A stretch of 64,000 nucleotides of DNA, from the NCBI GenBank assembly GCA_008802785.1, contig VUYT01000001.1:124001-188000 (forward strand), given 5' to 3'. A program made the translations under genes and the position numbers. The stretch comes from Symmetrospora coprosmae (Eukaryota > Basidiomycota > Cystobasidiomycetes > Symmetrosporaceae). How positions within the stretch are numbered: the stretch's first letter is position 1; every line of letters starts with the position of its first letter. This document shows, in pieces, positions 23,434 to 32,500 of this stretch. A model generated the notes under the pieces. The model saw only the letters and a list, made by a program, of their open reading frames with translations, searched no databases and was not told the origin of the DNA.

Positions 23434-23707
23434 CTTGCGCTGTTTCCCTTTCCCTTGTAGGTGGATTCAGTCGAGGGGAATGCAGTCGATGCAGCGTCGA
23501 GCTCCTCCTCCTCCTCCTCCTCCTCCCAGAGCCGTATCCCGATCACACTGCATTTCTGGTGGCGACCCTTTACCCCTGCCCCCGAAATTTTGGGCGGAGG
23601 GGTGAGGAAGGGGGGGGGGGGGGCAACGCACTGACGCTTGGAGGGGGCACGGGCAGCTCGTCTCGACCGCAGTCCAGCAACGCAACACCCAAGCAGGCAG
23701 AGCAGAG
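23434..23707. promoter_or_regulatory. Divergent promoter shared by eL18 and uL2, with (CTC)n and G14 tracts
   Basis: Only 274 bp separate the two ribosomal protein start codons. The region holds a (CTC)8-type tract at about 23502..23526, which reads GAG on the eL18 strand, and an uninterrupted run of 14 G at 23610..23623, preceded by GGGCGGAGGGG. Homopurine runs of this kind disfavour nucleosomes, which would suit a strong two-way promoter. No TATA box is evident. Confidence 0.75.
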
Positions 23708-24986
23708 ATGGGACGAGTCATCCGAAACCGTACGTTCAGCCACATCATGGGGAATTTGCGCTGTATGCCGTCCATCCGCAACTACCTGCACGAAGGAGCG
23801 ACCGGCCTGCTTAGGGGAGCAGCGGGAAGGCCGTCTGGCAGTCTGCATGGCGGCTAGGGGGAGGGCCATCCGCCAGCGAATGTGCCAGCAGCATGCATAC
23901 GTATCAGACGTGCTCATCGACGCTAGGTCATCGCGACGCTCGGCTGGCGCTCGCGCGGTCGCTGGCGTCGCTTAGAGTCGGGACAATCGATGGCAAGCAG
24001 GAGCAGGAGTGGATGGACGGTGGACGCGCACCCACAGCAAAGACAGCGACCTGACTGACACGGCTACTACCCTACTGCGCGCGCGCACACAGAGCGTAAG
24101 AGCGGAGGCATCTTCAAGGCCCACACTCACACGAGGAAGGAGCCTGCAAAGCTCCGCAACTTTGACTTTGCCGAGCGCAATGGCTACGTGAGGGGTCTCG
24201 TCAAGGAGATCATCCACGACCCTGGACGTGGTGCTCCCCTTGCCCGAGTCGCCTTCCGGGACCCTTACCGGTACAAGAGTCAGTTGTCGCCCCATCTATC
24301 TCGCCGGCGCGAGCACTTGAACGAGGGGCGCGCGCATGCTAACGAGCCTCTGAATCCCCAGTCCGCGTCGAAACCTTCATCGCCACCGAGGGCATGTCGA
24401 CTGGCCAGTTTGTCTACTGCGGCAAGAAGGCTTCGCTCGCCGTCGGCAACGTCCTCCCCCTCGCCCAGCTGCCAGAGGGAACGATCGTGTGCAACGTCGA
24501 GGAGAAGGAGGGTGACCGTGGATCGCTCGCGCGAGCATCCGGCAACTATGCGACTGTCGTCGGCCACGACGTTGACAGTGGCAAGACGCGTCTGAAGCTC
24601 CCGTCGGGCGCAAAGAAGGTTGTCCGCTCGGGCGCACGCGCCACCATTGGCATTGTCGCCGGTGGTGGACGAATCGACAAGCCCATGCTCAAGGCCGGTA
24701 CCGCACACCACAAGTACAAGGTCAAGAGGAACTGCTGGCCCAAGACTCGTGGTGTGGCAATGAACCCAGTCGACCACCCTCACGTGCGTCCACTTCCCCC
24801 TCGCTTTCCAACGTGCCTTGTGCAACCTGCTAACGCTACGCAACGGGTCGACAGGGAGGAGGAAACCACCAGCACATTGGAAAGGCATCCACCATCGCGA
24901 GGAACGCCGTTTCTGGACAGAAGGCCGGTCTCATCGCTGCCAGGCGAACCGGTCTCCTGCGAGGATCCGTCAAGGTCAAGGAGTAA
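23708..24986 (+). CDS. RPL2: 60S ribosomal protein uL2 (yeast Rpl2, human RPL8), 4 exons
   Basis: Essential large-subunit protein near the peptidyl transferase centre. Exons: 23708..23729 (MGRVIRN), 24093..24278, 24362..24783 and 24855..24986, all joining in phase. Sequence blocks: [127 protein letters not shown] and [17 protein letters not shown]. The His of HQHIGK, conserved in uL2, is present. Intron 1 is 363 nt while introns 2 and 3 are 83 and 71 nt. Stop TAA at 24984..24986. Confidence 0.97.
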
Positions 24987-24987
24987 T

Positions 24988-25296
24988 TTACTCTCCCTTG
25001 ATTGCGATGAGATCTGGATTGTCTGCGGCGGTACTTGCGGCCTCAGCGAGCTCGACTGCGGCGAGAAGGATATGGAGGATGCGGGAGCCGACGGTGTCGC
25101 CTGGGTGCAGGATCGCCATCGTGCTGCCCGAGACGTTCAGGAGGTCTGGGAGAGCAGGGCAGTCGACAGCCGTGTCTCGCACTTTATCCCTAGCCGAACA
25201 TTCTACACCCTGCCAGAGGGGATGGGCAGTTGGCCCGGTCCGTGTTGTCCTCCTCTGGCTTGTATTCCAATCAAGACAATGTCGGGCTACAACCAA
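24988..25296 (-). CDS. Doubtful small ORF, convergent with uL2
   Basis: A 102-codon frame whose stop (24988..24990) sits one base after the uL2 stop. Its second half ([20 protein letters not shown] and an Ala-rich helix ending DLIAIKGE) looks protein-like, but I recognise no family and found no upstream exon in the 220 bp before the GRF gene. It may equally be the uL2 3' UTR read backwards. Listed so that it can be tested. Confidence 0.2.
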   Translation of the reverse strand: MVVARHCLDWNTSQRRTTRTGPTAHPLWQGVECSARDKVRDTAVDCPALPDLLNVSGSTMAILHPGDTVGSRILHILLAAVELAEAASTAADNPDLIAIKGE

Positions 25297-25518
25297 AAAA
25301 CACTCTGCCTTGTTTCCCTGAGCCTGTCATCCGCCTGACTGATGGGGTCAAGTTGCTTTGCATGCGTACTCAGCCAGGCCCAGGTGAGCCCTACGCGGAA
25401 AAGTCATCTACCGGGGCCGCCGGAATGAAGTTCTGTACATCCTGCCATGAGCGGTTTGCAGCTACAACAACGACGAGTCGTTACGGGACCACTACCAGTG
25501 CAGCCAAAGCAGAGCTGT

Positions 25519-27240
25519 TCACAGCATGCCCGTCCGAAGTTGCGCGTTTTCAGCCTCGAGCAGCCTGCGAATGTACAAGCAATTATCAGCCTCTTCAGAA
25601 CCCGTCAAAGCTGTCCCTGGACGTTCACCTACCTCAGCTTCTCCTTTATCCCGCCCATCTCATCCCTGACTGCCTTCTCCTTCTTCTCGTGGTACGCGGC
25701 CTTCTGCTTCATGGCTTTGAGCTGCCTCTCCTGCGCAGCGATGGTTCTCGTGAGGTTCTCGACCTCGCCTCTGACTGTCTCTGCCCATCTGTCTGTGAGG
25801 AGCGAGAGGTTGGCCAGCTGATTGGTCGCCGGAGACACTGAACCTCCGCCGTCAGCGCCAGCACCAGCACCTGCGCTGGGCGAGTCGAGCGCGCCTGATC
25901 CCGGCGCACGGACAGACGGGTTGCTGAGAAGCGGCGTGGTTGCTGCGGCCGGCGGGGATGCAACGCCACCGAGCAGGGCATTCGCTCGAGCGTGGAAGGG
26001 GGAGGATGCATCGCTCCGGATCTGCTCCCACTTGGCGGCGCTTGCAGTGTTCGTGCTCGGCATGGCTGATGCGGAGCGGGCTGCACTGGTGGAACCGTTC
26101 GCATGCAAGACGCTCGTTGGCGTCACGGGTAGCTGGGGCGCCTGAAGCCCTCTCGGCGGAGTATGGGGTGCCGCGGATCGATCATTCCTGCTGTCGCTGC
26201 CGTCGAAAGAGACGAACTTTCCATGCGCAGCGTTGCTTCCCTTGCCTGCTTTCCCCTTGCCCGGCGACCTGCCATCACCGCCAGCCTCGAAATCGTCAAA
26301 GTCGCTGATGTCGTCCTCCCACGCCTCGTGAATGGCTTCCTCGACAGTCTGTGAATGCGGTAGTGCCGGCGCGGTCCGCCGGCTTGTAGAGGGCGAGGGC
26401 TGCGCGCGCGTTGGTGATGTCGTTGCGGGTAGAGCTCGCGGCAGAGGGGGCGGAGTGGAGGCGAGTGTCCTGCGCTTGGCTGGGCTTGTACTTGCGGATC
26501 GCTGCTGGTACCCCTTCCATGCGGGGCTCTTCTCCGTCTCGTCATCGTCTTCGTCGATGTCCTCGATGACGGTGGGGGACATGCCCCTTCTCCGCTTGCT
26601 GGGCGAGGTTGTGGCGGGAGCAGCGCGGCTGGGCGACAGCGAGTATTCAGTCGCAGACGAAGACGCGTTCGACGAAGGAGGCGGAGTGCTCGGCCTGCCT
26701 CCCAGGACGTTGCCGCCGCCCGCAGGGAAGCCGGTGCTTCGTCCCGCCGCCGCTGCCGAGCTTGTCGGAGCTGTGGAGGGTTGTCGCCGTTGAGGACTGC
26801 CGTAGTTCCCGTTGCCGTTCGCAACCATCTGATCCTCCCATATGAACTTTCTGCACTTTTCGCTGTCTACCTTGCGGGCACACTTGTAGAAGAAGCGTCC
26901 TCTGCACACGCGAGTCCCGGGCAATGATGTCAGCCGGGTGTCATGGAGCGTTGCACACATCATTCACCGGGGCAAGCTCACCTGTTGTTGCCATTCTTGC
27001 ACTGCGCGAAACGGCATGGATATGTACATTGTCAGCACAGCATTGGCCCTGGTAGCTAGCCACCATCATCCATCTAGCCGGACCCACCTCGAGGCGGATC
27101 ATGGGCTCCCGGTGTTCGCACCGCGGTCCAGCATCATCGCTGGGATCGCCAGCCGTTCCTGCAGCCGGCGTGTATGCTCTGGACGATGTGGATGTCCTCG
27201 TCCCCCCTCCTCTGCTGGCCGTCGCGCTGCCGAACGCCAT
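25519..27240 (-). CDS. GRF zinc-finger protein with low-complexity middle and C-terminal coiled coil
   Basis: The GRF-type zinc finger (found in topoisomerase III alpha, NEIL3, APE2 and TTF2, binding single-stranded DNA) is assembled from three exons: RCEHREPMIRLEV (from the ATG at 27240), CKNGNN (a ~21-nt exon near 26995), and RGRFFYKCARKVDSEKCRKF followed by IWEDQM. The Cys/His/Cys/Cys ligands and the aromatic run are present. About 300 residues of Ser/Pro/Ala-rich sequence follow, with acidic patches (EDIDEDDDETEKS). The C-terminus is a coiled coil (VENLTRTIAAQERQLKAMKQ) that continues, across an intron after EKLR, into LLEAENAQLRTGML with the stop at 25519. Fungal proteins of this layout are uncharacterised as far as I know; a role in DNA repair or transcription is inference from the finger. 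Confidence 0.82.
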
Positions 27241-27385
27241 TGCTTCCTGTCCAAGTCAATGGCGAGAGCGAGAGCTGCGTCCCCGCCCGCCACAGGGAGG
27301 AGAAGGGTCGACGTCCTTCCTCTTCCTCTCCTTCGCACGGCGGAACACAGTACAACTACACAGTAGTCTCGTATCGCGTTGCAGG

Positions 27386-28433
27386 ATGGCGAAGAGGGAA
27401 CCGCCGAGATCGCAGGAGTTCATAGAGTCGAGCGGCGAAGAGGAGGAGCAGCAGGAGCAGCAGGGCAAGGCGAAGGCGAAGGCGAAGGCGGGCAAGGACA
27501 CGGTCAAGAAGGGCCCAAAGGTGCGGAGCAGGGTGGGCCTACATAGCAGCAGCAGCAGCATCGAGAGAACTGACAGGTCAACGTACATCTTTCTCGCCTC
27601 TCCTCTGCCCTCTGCTCTGCTGTCATCGGTCTCGGCGAATGCGAACGCGCCCCGAACGCGTCACGCCGACCTCTCCGAACACAACAGCGCCAGAAGGTCG
27701 AATCAGCCTCTGAAGATGACGTGAAAGGCAAGGTCAAGGCCGAGTCTGCAGCAGAGTCCGCTTCCGAAGACGAGGAGAAAGGTGCGACTCATATTCCTGC
27801 AGGTCGCAGCTCACGCTCACTGACCCCGCCGTCACCCATCTACCCCTGGTTTGCTCCACCTCCTTCGTGATCTCTCCAGCCAAACCAGTCTCAAAGAAGG
27901 GAAAGGCAAAGGCAGAGCCGGAAGCCCAGTCAATTGAGAACCCCTTCGAGCGCAACAGCGACGGCGCCTTTGTCGATATCGGCGGGAAACGCCGTTTGAC
28001 GATAAACGAATTCAAGGGGAACCTCTACGTGGGCTTGCGAGGTGAGAGCTTGATCGCTCGACATTTGCAAGTCTCGGCACACACCGTCGAGACGCCCTTC
28101 CGACGCACTCTGCCCGACCTGCAGAGTACTACGAAGACAAGAAGACAGGCGAGCTGCTGCCCGGAAAGAAAGGGATATCGCTCAACATCGAGACGGTATG
28201 TCTCTTCCTCGTACCGCGCAACGAGCCCATCTGAATGGCCATACCTCCCGACGCTGTCAGTACGAGAAAGTGCGGGACCTCTTTGCGAGCGGAGTCGTGA
28301 GTTCCGCAAGCCCGACTGGGTGCCTCCCGAGATGGCCAGAGACTGACTGACCTTCTTCGCCTTTGCGTGCCAACAGATCGACCAGCAGATCGCAGCAATG
28401 TCTTCCGGGCAGGCCAAAAAAGGCAAGAAATAG
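27386..28433 (+). CDS. SUB1: Transcriptional coactivator Sub1/PC4, single-stranded DNA-binding
   Basis: General RNA polymerase II cofactor. An acidic/Lys-rich N-terminus (MAKREPPRSQEFIESSGEEE and KAKAKAKAGKD) is followed by the PC4 domain: FVDIGGKRRLTINEFKGNLY, VGLR, then after an intron EYYEDKKTGELLPGKKGISL and NIET, then YEKVRDLFASGV. The final exon encodes IDQQIAAMSSGQAKKGKK, stop 28431..28433. Exon 1 is 27386..27520; exon 2 carries VESASEDDVKGKVKAESAAE. Five introns. The acidic Ser-rich N-terminus is the region regulated by CK2 phosphorylation in PC4. It is divergent from the GRF gene, with about 145 bp between the starts. Confidence 0.94.
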
Positions 28434-28891
28434 GCTTGTTATCCTGCAGCCAGACTCCTCTTGGCGCGCTATCCAACGGCTGGTGAGAAAGGGCGGTACA
28501 TGGTATGGGCTATGTAGCAGTTGGACACCCAGCGCATGTACCGAAGACACTCTTGCCCGCTCTGCACTACCGGAGATGGTGGCGTTCGCGCTGATCGGCC
28601 GCCAGCCGGCCCTGTGTGCTGGAGTCTCCCCTCGTCAAAGGTAATACTGACGGCAGCACTCCTTCCACTACCCTGATGATGTCTCCCCCGCTCCGACTCC
28701 ATACCCCTTTCACAACGCATCAGAGTGACTTCCGCTTGCGGGTTCAGCGGCGCGTTTTAGCTTCAGCTGCTTTCGACACGTTTACACAAGGCCTCCCACC
28801 ACCGTAACAAGAGGGACAGGCTCTTAGAGCAATCCCGTATCGACGCCACGATACCCTTTTGATTCCGTGCCCAAGCCCCACCTTCTGCGCC
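28434..28891. other. Intergenic between SUB1 and the BTB-like cluster
   Basis: About 460 bp. No supported feature; it should hold the promoter of the first BTB-like gene. Confidence 0.5.
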
Positions 28892-29765
28892 ATGGCCCCT
28901 TCCTCAGCTCCATCCACGCCCCACATATCGTACCATGAGCATTTCAAGCAGACCGAAGGCGACACGCTCATCAAGTGCACGCATCCGGCGCCCTCCCCGG
29001 AAAGGAAAGGCGACAGCGTCCTCTTCCGCATCAGCCGGTTCCGGCTTGTCGCCGGCGGCTTTGCGCACTTCCGCGAAGTGTTCGAGGCGGCCGCCAAGCA
29101 AGCCGAGAAGGAGACGTACGACGGTCTTGCCGTTGTTGCCGTCCCAGAGCTGCCGCAGGTTTGGGCAGTCCTGCTCGCGCAGTTCTATCCAGGTGTGGGC
29201 GCAGCGGCTAGCCTGGGCGAGCTGCAGCGCCTCGCGAGGGAGGAGCGCGGCGCGATGCTCCTCCTAGGCGTGTGGGAGGCGGGCGTGAAGTACAAGCTCG
29301 AGGTGCTCGTGCAGTACGCCGAGATGTGCCTGACGTTGGTCGGAAAACCCTCGCTTTGCAGAACAGGCACGAGCTGACTCGCTCAAGACGCAGGTTCTGG
29401 CTCACAGTGACAAACTAGGAGCCAGCAGCCGCATTCAAGATATATGCTGCTGCAAAAGCCAACGCATCTGTGCGTCTGGCGCGTATCTCTTTCGAGCACG
29501 CTATCAAGGGGGACTTCCTCAAGCTAGACGAGAAGGCTTTGCTATCCCTGACCCCCGAAAGCCTGCTCACAGTGGTGAGGCTACATGACATTGTCTGCAC
29601 GGCTATAGCGACGCCAGCTGATCATCGCATCCGCAGGTAAAGGCACACTTCGCAAGAGATCGCGCTGCGGCTCAAAGGGCTTCAGAAGCAGCGGAGAAGG
29701 TCAAAGAGACAGGCGGCAACATCGACTCCGTTATTAAGGAGATTAAGGCTGTCGTCAACGCCTAA
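28892..29765 (+). CDS. BTB/POZ-like protein, tandem copy 1
   Basis: About 245 residues. The N-terminal half has the BTB pattern of basidiomycete BTB-only proteins: DTLIKC (first strand), SVLFRISRFRLVAGGFAHFR followed by EVFE (the position of the usual F-x-VH ... SPVFxDMF helix), a loop, GLAVVAVPELPQVWAVLLAQ followed by FYPG, and a helical VWEAGVKYKLEVLVQYAEMC. After an intron come EPAAAFKIYAAAKANASVRL and ALLSLTPESLLTV; a 62-nt phase-0 intron (29575..29636) separates these from VKAHFARDRAAAQRAS. Stop at 29763..29765. Such proteins are expanded in mushrooms and smuts and mostly uncharacterised; BTB domains dimerise and can recruit Cul3 ligases. First of three adjacent paralogues. Confidence 0.75.
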
Positions 29766-30048
29766 TGTGATTACCAGGGAGAAATGCTGCTCTTTCGATC
29801 GCGGAAGCCGCCACTACTCGACGGTCGTGCAACTGCATGCGTGTCACGGCATACACAATTGCGAGCCTCATGCGCGTTCGGTATAGGGTTTGACACTGAC
29901 AAAGCTCACGAACCTCAGGAAAGTCTGGGCTGCTGAGTGTGACCGGCCCGCCCAAATCGAAATGCGCCGAGCCACATCACTCTATCTACATCTGCCGTAC
30001 GTACTCATCCTCTCGTCCCTACGCCACTCCTAAGAACCTCGAGCTGCC
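29766..30048. other. Spacer between BTB-like copies 1 and 2
   Basis: About 280 bp, no supported feature. Confidence 0.5.
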
Positions 30049-30987
30049 ATGGCTACACCCACCATCGCTACGAATTCCACCGCGCCGTCCACTCCCGTTT
30101 CCGCAAAGCCACCCTCATGGGTGTTCTCCTTCGGCACGGCCACCAGTACGCGCACACTGCCTGCCCGGACACCCGTTTATCGAGGCGAAGCATCGCATGC
30201 AGTCATCCACGCCAGCTGTGACCCGGACTACACTGGCGACTGTCTCGTTAGTGCTCCAGTCAACGTGTTCGAGCCGTTTCAGCTCTTGCGTGTCCACAAG
30301 GCCAGACTCGGCAACCTGCCACTAATGCAAGCCAAAGGGGAAGATGGCGCTACCGAGGAACTCGAGTACATTAGCGGCCTTCCGGTCTACAACGTTGACG
30401 AGCATCGACCCGTTTGGCAAGCCTTGCTTGGGACCCTGTATCCAGGCACAGGTTCCGCTGACTTGATGGTCCTGGATTTCGCCACCTTGACGGCAGTGTG
30501 GGAGGCGGCCTGCAAGTACGGCATCGACGGAGTCATGTACTTCGCCGAAGCTTGTATCAGGTACGTGCCTCAGCTCCAACGTCAAGCTTCCGCCGGCAGT
30601 GTGCTGACAGGCCTTTGGCTACAGAAATAAAGTCTACCTTGGAAAGGTCACCCATGCCGAGGCATTACACGTCTATGTACTGGCCAGCTGCACGGGTCGG
30701 GAAGATCTAACACACGAGGCTTTCGGAGCTGCTAATGGTGGTCGATATGAAGACCTCGACCCAGCGGATCTTCACAAACTCTCGAGAGCTGACCACATAC
30801 GATTAGTGCGTACAAAGGACGGACGTAATGGCGAGTGCTTCGCTTCGTAGTCAAGTCAGGCCATTGACATCGTGAACGCCAACTCTGCCAACAGACGCGA
30901 AAGTATTTTTATTGCTTGTACGGCCACGACAACGAAATGTCCGCAGCCATTGAGGAGATTGGTATCGCAGCCCCTGGACCTCAATGA
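30049..30987 (+). CDS. BTB/POZ-like protein, tandem copy 2
   Basis: Paralogue of the gene before it. Shared landmarks: GDCLVSAPVNVFEPFQLLRV (domain start), EYISGLPVYNVDEHRPVWQA followed by LLGTLYPGTG (compare FYPGVG in copy 1), LTAVWEAACKYGIDGVMYFA followed by EACIR. After an intron come NKVYLGKVTHAEALHVYVLA and EDLDPADLHKLSRADHIRL. A phase-0 intron (30806..30894) lies where copies 1 and 3 have one, before TRKYFYCLYGHDNEMSAAIE; stop 30985..30987. The N-terminal ~45 residues are Thr/Ser/Pro-rich and lack a signal peptide. The frame is intact, so it is probably functional; the function is unknown. Confidence 0.7.
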
Positions 30988-31501
30988 GAGCGTGCTATCT
31001 CGCGCATGATCGCCATCCATAATGGTCGCCCCACCTGCTTGAAACCACAGTAGCGACAGTACGGTCCACGCTGCTGTCAGGTCCCTGCATCCCTTGTCCA
31101 GTGCGTATACATCCATCCTCAGCCGCTGCTGTTGACTGATGGCGATTCTCCTGTACAGCTATGTGTTGATGTGTAGTCTGTGATGGAGAAATTCTCGAAC
31201 GCGTCGCAAGTAGGCGACTTAGGTGCAAGGTCTGTAGCACCGCCACGCCCTCTGCGTGTAGCTCTCCGTCTTAGCGCGCGAACGATGCGCATCCCGGCGA
31301 CAGAGGCCGCACAGATCTCCGGCCGTCTGCGGACAGGACTGACACGGACGCCATAAGCGGAGAGAAATTTATGACGAGGTGGACCCTTGCTGGCTGATGA
31401 GCACGAGGCCCGTTGGCTTTGCTTCGGTCACCTTCAGCACGGCACGCGCGCCTGACAATCGGTCTCTGCTCTGACTCACATACTCGTACGCGTCACTCGG
31501 A
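30988..31501. other. Spacer between BTB-like copies 2 and 3
   Basis: About 510 bp without a supported coding region. Confidence 0.5.
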
Positions 31502-32110
31502 ATGTCCATCACCGTCGACAACCGCTTCAACCCCGACGGCACTGCCGATTTCGTGCTATTGGTTCCGCACGCTGGCTCTCCTTGCGTACACACGGCTTTC
31601 AAGCTACACAGGGAAAAGGCTCGCCAGTGCCCCTTTCTTTAGGACATGTTCGCATGCGCCGCGGAGGAGCATCCGACTCAGGAGACCTTCGAGGGGTTGC
31701 CGGCTATATTCGTCAATGAATCCGAGACATCCTTCATTGTGCACCTCGGCTTTCTGTACGACCAAGTAGAAGAAGCAAACCTCAGCGACAAGAGCTATGG
31801 ACGGCCTGCTCTTACGAGAGACGCATACACGCGCGCCTGAGCGGGCAAATTCTAGGAACTGGATCAGAACGACCTGCTAGCCCTGTCGAAGATGGACTTG
31901 GTGAAATTGGTATGTTGGTAGGCCATGTCCAACCCGAAGACCTGACGGGGTCAACAGGCAAAGGCACATTTCGACCTTATCCGAGACCATGATCAGGAAT
32001 TGGCATGCCATGTAGCGAGTCTGCGCGACTTGAGTTACTTGGGGGCATGGACTACAAAGAGCGGATTACGCAAGTGGTCACGCTCTTCACAAGACGACCG
32101 GTTGGCATGA
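31502..32110 (+). pseudogene. Decayed BTB/POZ-like tandem copy 3
   Basis: This keeps the clearest BTB start of the three (NPDGTADFVLLVP, AFKLHREK, then DMFACAAEEHPTQETFEGLP and SFIVHLGFLYD) and the clearest C-terminal match (ELDQNDLLALSKMDLVKL, a 48-nt phase-0 intron 31910..31957, AKAHFDLIRDHDQ). Two things indicate decay. An in-frame TAG lies just before DMFA (about 31643), where the neighbouring frame instead reads the expected LASAPFFR. The middle ~70 residues (the WEAxxKY helix region present in copies 1 and 2) are missing, with a stop after DAYTRA near 31840. An unusual intron could explain the first break but not the loss of the middle. The frame would end at 32108..32110. Confidence 0.65.
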
Positions 32111-32500
32111 GGTAGAATTAGGTAAGCGGGGCTAGAGCGCCGTATCACCATCTCAGACCTCGCAGCGGGGGTCATGGATCTAGCGCTGGTCGTTATTTAG
32201 CACGATCGTCGCATTTGTCACTCCTCGAGACTCGCTGCCGAGTCTCGAATGCGAACAGTCGGATCAGAAACCTCAGCAAGCGTCGTGGCTTGATGTCTGT
32301 CGCGAATGAGCCTTGTCACGATTCAAGTGTGTGTGTAAACAGCAGGGGATCGCCGAAGACCAGCTAGCTTCCAGGCTAGACACGGCTGCTCAGCCTGTAT
32401 GTGCAGGAAATCGAGCTCGTCGCGGTTTCGCTTTGCACAACAACATCTACAGATATCCAACAGTCGTCAACGTGTGTCGTAATGAAGCTCTGCCCACGTA
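32111..32500. other. Intergenic, convergent with SPO7
   Basis: About 390 bp, no supported feature. Confidence 0.5.
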
